Of a DNA stretch of 64,000 nt, positions 60,502 to 64,000 are shown in pieces. Source of the stretch: Actinomadura sp. NBRC 104412 (lineage in GTDB: Bacteria; Actinomycetota; Actinomycetes; Streptosporangiales; Streptosporangiaceae); the NCBI RefSeq assembly GCF_030269515.1, contig NZ_BSTM01000007.1, forward strand, positions 62,001-126,000, read 5' to 3'. The stretch's first letter is position 1, and every line of letters begins with the position of its first letter. The notes below the pieces were generated by a model, which worked only from the letters and a program-made list of their open reading frames with translations, was not told the DNA's origin and searched no databases. The translations under genes were made by a program, and so were the position numbers.

Positions 60502-62139
60502 TTACCCAGAGTGAGTGACGGCGGCGGTCAGTTCGGCCGTGACCGTGACGCACGGGACGCGGGCGCGGGCCGCGACGCGGACGACCTGCCGGGCGGCCTC
60601 GCCCGCCCGGCCGCCCGCGATGACCGCCACCGCCGCTCGGATCGCCGCCAGCCGTTCCTCGGGCGTGGCGAGCGACCCGCCGGAACGCTCGATCGCCCCG
60701 TCCACCACCACGTCCATGAGGGGGACCGGCGAGCCCAGGACGTCGCGCACCCCGCGCCGCCCCTCCCCGCGCAGCACGTCCGCCGGGTCACGCCCGTCCG
60801 GGAACAGCGCGGCCTCCAGCGGGCCGCCCACGCCCTTCAGCGCCCGCCAGAGCCGCAGGGTCGCCGAACGACCCGCGCCGTCGCCGTCCAGGGCGACGAC
60901 CAGCCCGCTGCGGTCCAGGCCGGCGATCTCGTCCAGCGCGGCGAGCTGCGCGGCGGTCAGCGACAGGCCGAGCGTGGCCACCGCCGCGTGCTCCCTGGAC
61001 GCCACGTTCACCGCGATCGCGTCCAGCGGACCCTCCACCATGATTGGGCGCGCCCTGCCGCCCGCGAGCCGGTCGCGCATCTCGTGCAGCCCGAACAGCA
61101 GCTCGCTCTTGTGGAACGCGGCGGTGTCCGGGCCGTTGAGGTACTTCGGGCCCGGCGCGCCGTCGGGGAGGCGCCCGATGAACCCGGCGATCGTCCCGTC
61201 GGCCGGGGACCGGATCGCGAACATCGCGCGGTCGCGGAAGGTGTCGTAAAGACGGCCCGTCCTGCCACGCCGGGCCAGCCCGGCGGCGACGATCGCCGCG
61301 TCGTCATGGCCGCGGGCGCGCAGGTGCCGGGTGAGCGCGCGGGGACCGGGCGGCGCGTACCCGATCTGCCAGCGCCGCTGCACGTCCCGCCCGAAGCCGC
61401 GGCCCGACAGGTAGCCGGGGACCCAGCCGTCCGGCATCCGGGCGCGGAAGAACGCGTGCGCGGCGTCCATCAGGTCGTGGGCGTCGGAGAACTTCTGGGC
61501 CGCGCAGACGCGCCGGGCCGTGCGCAGGATCCGGTCGGCGAAGTCCGGGCCGGCGGCCACCCGGTCCGGGAAGGCGAGCCCGCCGGTGTCCAGGCCGAAG
61601 TGGGCCAGGACCAGGAAGGCCACCGAGTCGGCCTCGACGCGCCGCAGCCCATGGCAGCCACCGCGATCGGCGTGGTCCCCCGGTTCGAAGGCGTGCGCCA
61701 GCCGGTGCGCGAGGACCGTGCAGGCCCGCAGATCGTCCACCTCCTGGACGGGCGGGACGCCGCGCCGCGCGGCCAGCGCGGCGAGCCTCTCCCGTGCCTC
61801 GCGCGGACCGCGGGCGCGCGGGACCTCGGGGGGAAGGCCGTCGGTCTGGCTGATGTCGAAGACGGTGCGCGGACCGCCGCCGGGCGCCTCCGGCAGAATG
61901 GCAATGCCCTTCTCGCCGCGCCGCACCTGGCGTCCGGCGGCCAGCCACGACCCGTACGACCGGACGTCGGTGGCCGCCCGCCACTGCGCCGAGATCAGCA
62001 GCGTGTCGGTGAACCCGTACCGGCGCCCGAGGCGGGCCGCGCGTTCCAGCCACCAGCGCCACGGCAGCGTCCCGTCACGCAGCCGGGCGGCCTCGTGCCC
62101 GGCGAGCTCGCGCAGGACCGCCTCGTCGTGGGCGTGCAT
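60502..62139 (-). CDS. ArdC-like domain fused to a DnaG-type Toprim primase core
   Basis: A 545-residue fusion. Residues ~5-180 resemble the ArdC ssDNA-binding/peptidase-like region (RYGFTDTLLISAQWRAATDVRSY, then HRLAH at 145-149 in place of HExxH, and RRVEADSVAFLV). Residues ~235-330 match the DnaG RNA-polymerase N domain, and the Toprim core follows with Glu369 (VEGPLDA) and Asp418/Asp420 (LDGDGAG). There is no DnaG zinc finger or DnaB-binding C-domain. Similar proteins are known from actinomycete plasmids and chromosomes. The metal-binding Glu is missing, so the ArdC part probably only binds DNA. Confidence 0.85.
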   Translation of the reverse strand: MHAHDEAVLRELAGHEAARLRDGTLPWRWWLERAARLGRRYGFTDTLLISAQWRAATDVRSYGSWLAAGRQVRRGEKGIAILPEAPGGGPRTVFDISQTDGLPPEVPRARGPREARERLAALAARRGVPPVQEVDDLRACTVLAHRLAHAFEPGDHADRGGCHGLRRVEADSVAFLVLAHFGLDTGGLAFPDRVAAGPDFADRILRTARRVCAAQKFSDAHDLMDAAHAFFRARMPDGWVPGYLSGRGFGRDVQRRWQIGYAPPGPRALTRHLRARGHDDAAIVAAGLARRGRTGRLYDTFRDRAMFAIRSPADGTIAGFIGRLPDGAPGPKYLNGPDTAAFHKSELLFGLHEMRDRLAGGRARPIMVEGPLDAIAVNVASREHAAVATLGLSLTAAQLAALDEIAGLDRSGLVVALDGDGAGRSATLRLWRALKGVGGPLEAALFPDGRDPADVLRGEGRRGVRDVLGSPVPLMDVVVDGAIERSGGSLATPEERLAAIRAAVAVIAGGRAGEAARQVVRVAARARVPCVTVTAELTAAVTHSG

Positions 62140-62247
62140 GGTCGGGCCTCCTCGCCGGCGGGCGTACGCAGGGGAAGCGGAAGGCCGGGACTCGCAACTA
62201 CGTCATACCCATCCAAAGGGCTCGTTACAGCCCTTTTCACTGCCCCG

Positions 62248-64000
62248 TCACAGGTAGAGGCCGACCAGCTCCTCGGGATGGTCCAGCAGCGGCGGGAGGT
62301 CCTCGGCCCTCAGGGTGACCAGCTCCTCCGTGGTCGGGGCGGCGATCGCGGCGGCGTGTCCGTTCTTGGCGGCCCTGCCGTTCGCGGCCCCGTTCTTGGC
62401 GGCTTTGCCCTTGGCGCCGTTCTTCGCGGCGTTCTTGGCAGTGTTCTTCGCAGCGTCTTTCACAAGGGAGGCCCGCTGGGCGTCGCGGGCGGCGGTGGCC
62501 ACCCGCTGGGCCTGGTTCGCCACAGCGACGTCCAGGAGGTTGCGCATCAGCCGCCCGTTGCCGAACGACTTCCCGCGCGGGACGCGGCGCAGCGACCCCC
62601 GCAGCAGCTCGGTCACCCCCGGCGCCAGCCGGAACCCGTCCGCCGCGGCCAGCCGCTCGAACATCGTCACCAGCTCGTCGTCGCTGTAGTCGGGGAAGTG
62701 CAACTGCTTGGGGAACCGGGAGTCGAGCCCCGGATTCGCGGCCAGGAACTCGGCCATCTCCCGCTGGTACCCCGCCACGATCACCACCAGGTCGTCGCGG
62801 TGGTCCTCCATCAGCTTCACCAGCTCGGCGATCGCCTCGTGCCCGTAGTCGCTCTTGTGCGGCGACTGGGTGAGCGTGTACGCCTCGTCGATGAACAGCA
62901 CCCCGCCGATCGCCCGTTCCACCAGCCGCCGGGTGCGCGGCGCGGTCTGGCCGATGTACTCGCCGACCAGGTGCGCGCGGGACGCCTCCACGACATGCCC
63001 GGACGACAGCACGCCCAGCTTCTTGTAGATCCGGCCCAGCAGCCTGGCCACCATCGTCTTGCCGGTGCCCGGGTTGCCGGTGAACACCATGTGCCGGGTC
63101 GGCGGCGTGATCCGGAGCCCGCTGCGGCGGCGCAGCCGCGCCGCGTAGGTGCCCGCGACCAGCAGCTCGATCTCCTTCTTGATCGTGTCCAGGCCGGTGA
63201 GGTCGCGCAGCTCGGTCATCGGGTCGCCCTCGGCCCGGCTGGTGTCCAGTGCGTCCGGGATGTCCTTTTTGGTCACCACCAGCTCGGCGCCGTCCTCGGT
63301 CTTGGCGCGCACCGCGTCCACGACGAGGTCGGCGAGGTACGGCGCGAGACGGGCGTTGCGCAGCGTCTGGACGGGCGGCGTCGCGGCCAGCAGGGCACCG
63401 GCGGCGGCGATCGCGTGCCGGGTGCCGCGGGCGCCCCGCTCGCGCAGCGCCCGCCGGAACAGCTCGGCGTGGCCCTCCGCGTCGAACGGCCGGGTGCGCG
63501 CGATGCGGAAACGGAGCGGCAGCACCGGGTTGACCTCGCGGATCCGCTCGTCGCCGCCCGCGTCGCACAGCGCCACCAGGTGCAGGTCCGGATGGATCGC
63601 CAGCAGCCGGTGCAGCTCGCCCGCCAGCGCCTCCCCGTTGCCGGGATCGGTGACGATGCCGTCCAGCCCCTCGATGATCAGGAGCCGCTCGCCCGCGCAC
63701 TCGCGCACGTCGGCGTGCAGCTTGCCGACCGCGTCCGAGAGCCGCTGCCCGGCGAACAGGTTGTCGGTCAGCCACACCGGGTCGCGGCCCAGGTTCAGCG
63801 CCCGGCCCAGTTCCTGTGCCGCGTCCCGCTTGCCGGTGCCGTCCGGGCCGACCAGCATCAGCCGCACCGGCTCGCCGCCCCCCGACAGCTCCGCCAGCGC
63901 CCGGCTCACCTCCGGCTGCCCCACCAGCCCGCTCTCCACCGGCTCGGGGGAGACCTTGGACACGGCCTCCTTGACCGGCTCCACCTTGAGCGCGTCCACC
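62248..64000 (-). CDS. Tandem AAA ATPase (CbbX/EccA-like), cut by window edge
   Basis: At least 583 residues, probably continuing to the right of the window. The first AAA domain (about 20-200) has an altered Walker A, GPDGTGKR (51-58), lacking the Ser/Thr. The second (about 262-500) is a full CbbX/SpoVK-type ATPase: GNPGTGKT (308-315), FIDEAY (369-374), the sensor residues and the arginine finger region. Residues ~515-560 are a Lys/Asn/Ala-rich low-complexity stretch (AAKN repeats), basic and probably nucleic-acid-binding. EccA-type proteins of this family serve ESX secretion; the substrate here is unknown. Confidence 0.85.
   Translation of the reverse strand, partial: VDALKVEPVKEAVSKVSPEPVESGLVGQPEVSRALAELSGGGEPVRLMLVGPDGTGKRDAAQELGRALNLGRDPVWLTDNLFAGQRLSDAVGKLHADVRECAGERLLIIEGLDGIVTDPGNGEALAGELHRLLAIHPDLHLVALCDAGGDERIREVNPVLPLRFRIARTRPFDAEGHAELFRRALRERGARGTRHAIAAAGALLAATPPVQTLRNARLAPYLADLVVDAVRAKTEDGAELVVTKKDIPDALDTSRAEGDPMTELRDLTGLDTIKKEIELLVAGTYAARLRRRSGLRITPPTRHMVFTGNPGTGKTMVARLLGRIYKKLGVLSSGHVVEASRAHLVGEYIGQTAPRTRRLVERAIGGVLFIDEAYTLTQSPHKSDYGHEAIAELVKLMEDHRDDLVVIVAGYQREMAEFLAANPGLDSRFPKQLHFPDYSDDELVTMFERLAAADGFRLAPGVTELLRGSLRRVPRGKSFGNGRLMRNLLDVAVANQAQRVATAARDAQRASLVKDAAKNTAKNAAKNGAKGKAAKNGAANGRAAKNGHAAAIAAPTTEELVTLRAEDLPPLLDHPEELVGLYL

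Overview
The window comes from a high-GC actinomycete chromosome. Evidence: strong G/C third-position bias, frequent GTG starts, a NucS mismatch endonuclease, a FilP/Scy-like coiled-coil protein, a SepX/GlpR-like divisome protein and an LPXTG-anchored protein. Gene order around nucS, the SCO5389-type protein, the coiled-coil protein, methylmalonyl-CoA epimerase, thiolase and thioredoxin-TPR protein recalls the conserved Streptomyces core. The long palindromic 'GGGGCTCCGCCCC'-type extragenic repeats suggest Actinomadura or a relative, but the genus is an inference.

Layout. 1-27.5 kb is mostly core chromosome: carotenoid oxygenase (cut by the edge), PadR, site-2 protease, TetR, nucS, 3-hydroxyacyl-CoA dehydrogenase, two hydrolases, AI-2E-type permease, coiled-coil filament protein, methylmalonyl-CoA epimerase, thiolase, an ABC pair, thioredoxin-TPR, malic enzyme, a 1-kb block of ~205-bp tandem repeats, LPXTG protein, YqgE, DUF3039, helicase, RimJ-like acetyltransferase, sepX and tRNA-Ala(CGC).

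27,569-38,150 is a 10.6-kb element integrated in the 3' half of tRNA-Ala, bounded by a perfect 48-bp direct repeat. Its left arm holds a 5'-truncated integrase and a leftward set of regulators (PP2C-like phosphatase, HTH protein, RsbW-like ATPase, XRE/DUF5753) with shared TCTAGG-type sites. Inside it is a clearly lower-GC operon of three overlapping genes: a HerA-type ATPase, a NurA-like nuclease with a zinc-ribbon insertion, and a D12-class adenine methyltransferase. This looks like a compact anti-phage or restriction-type module. A RelE-like/DUF6247-like toxin-antitoxin pair lies before attR.

38.2-45.5 kb is accessory and partly decayed: a transposase ruin, an MFS transporter, an unknown gene, a frameshifted PhyH-type dioxygenase, a protein fusing an XRE-type HTH to a complete peptide deformylase, and a DUF6924 protein.

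45.5-57.7 kb is a two-armed lipid cluster. The left arm encodes an acyl-activating ligase, an SDR reductase and an alpha-oxoamine synthase, plus two gene remnants. The right arm is an overlapping operon of acyltransferase, ACP, two ketosynthases, a YghO/bCerS-like N-acyltransferase and an MMPL exporter, followed by a 48-aa membrane protein. The enzyme set matches what is needed to make and export a sphingolipid- or ceramide-like N-acyl amino lipid. The window closes with a terpenoid-toroid protein, an orphan histidine kinase, an ArdC-primase fusion and a tandem AAA ATPase cut by the right edge.
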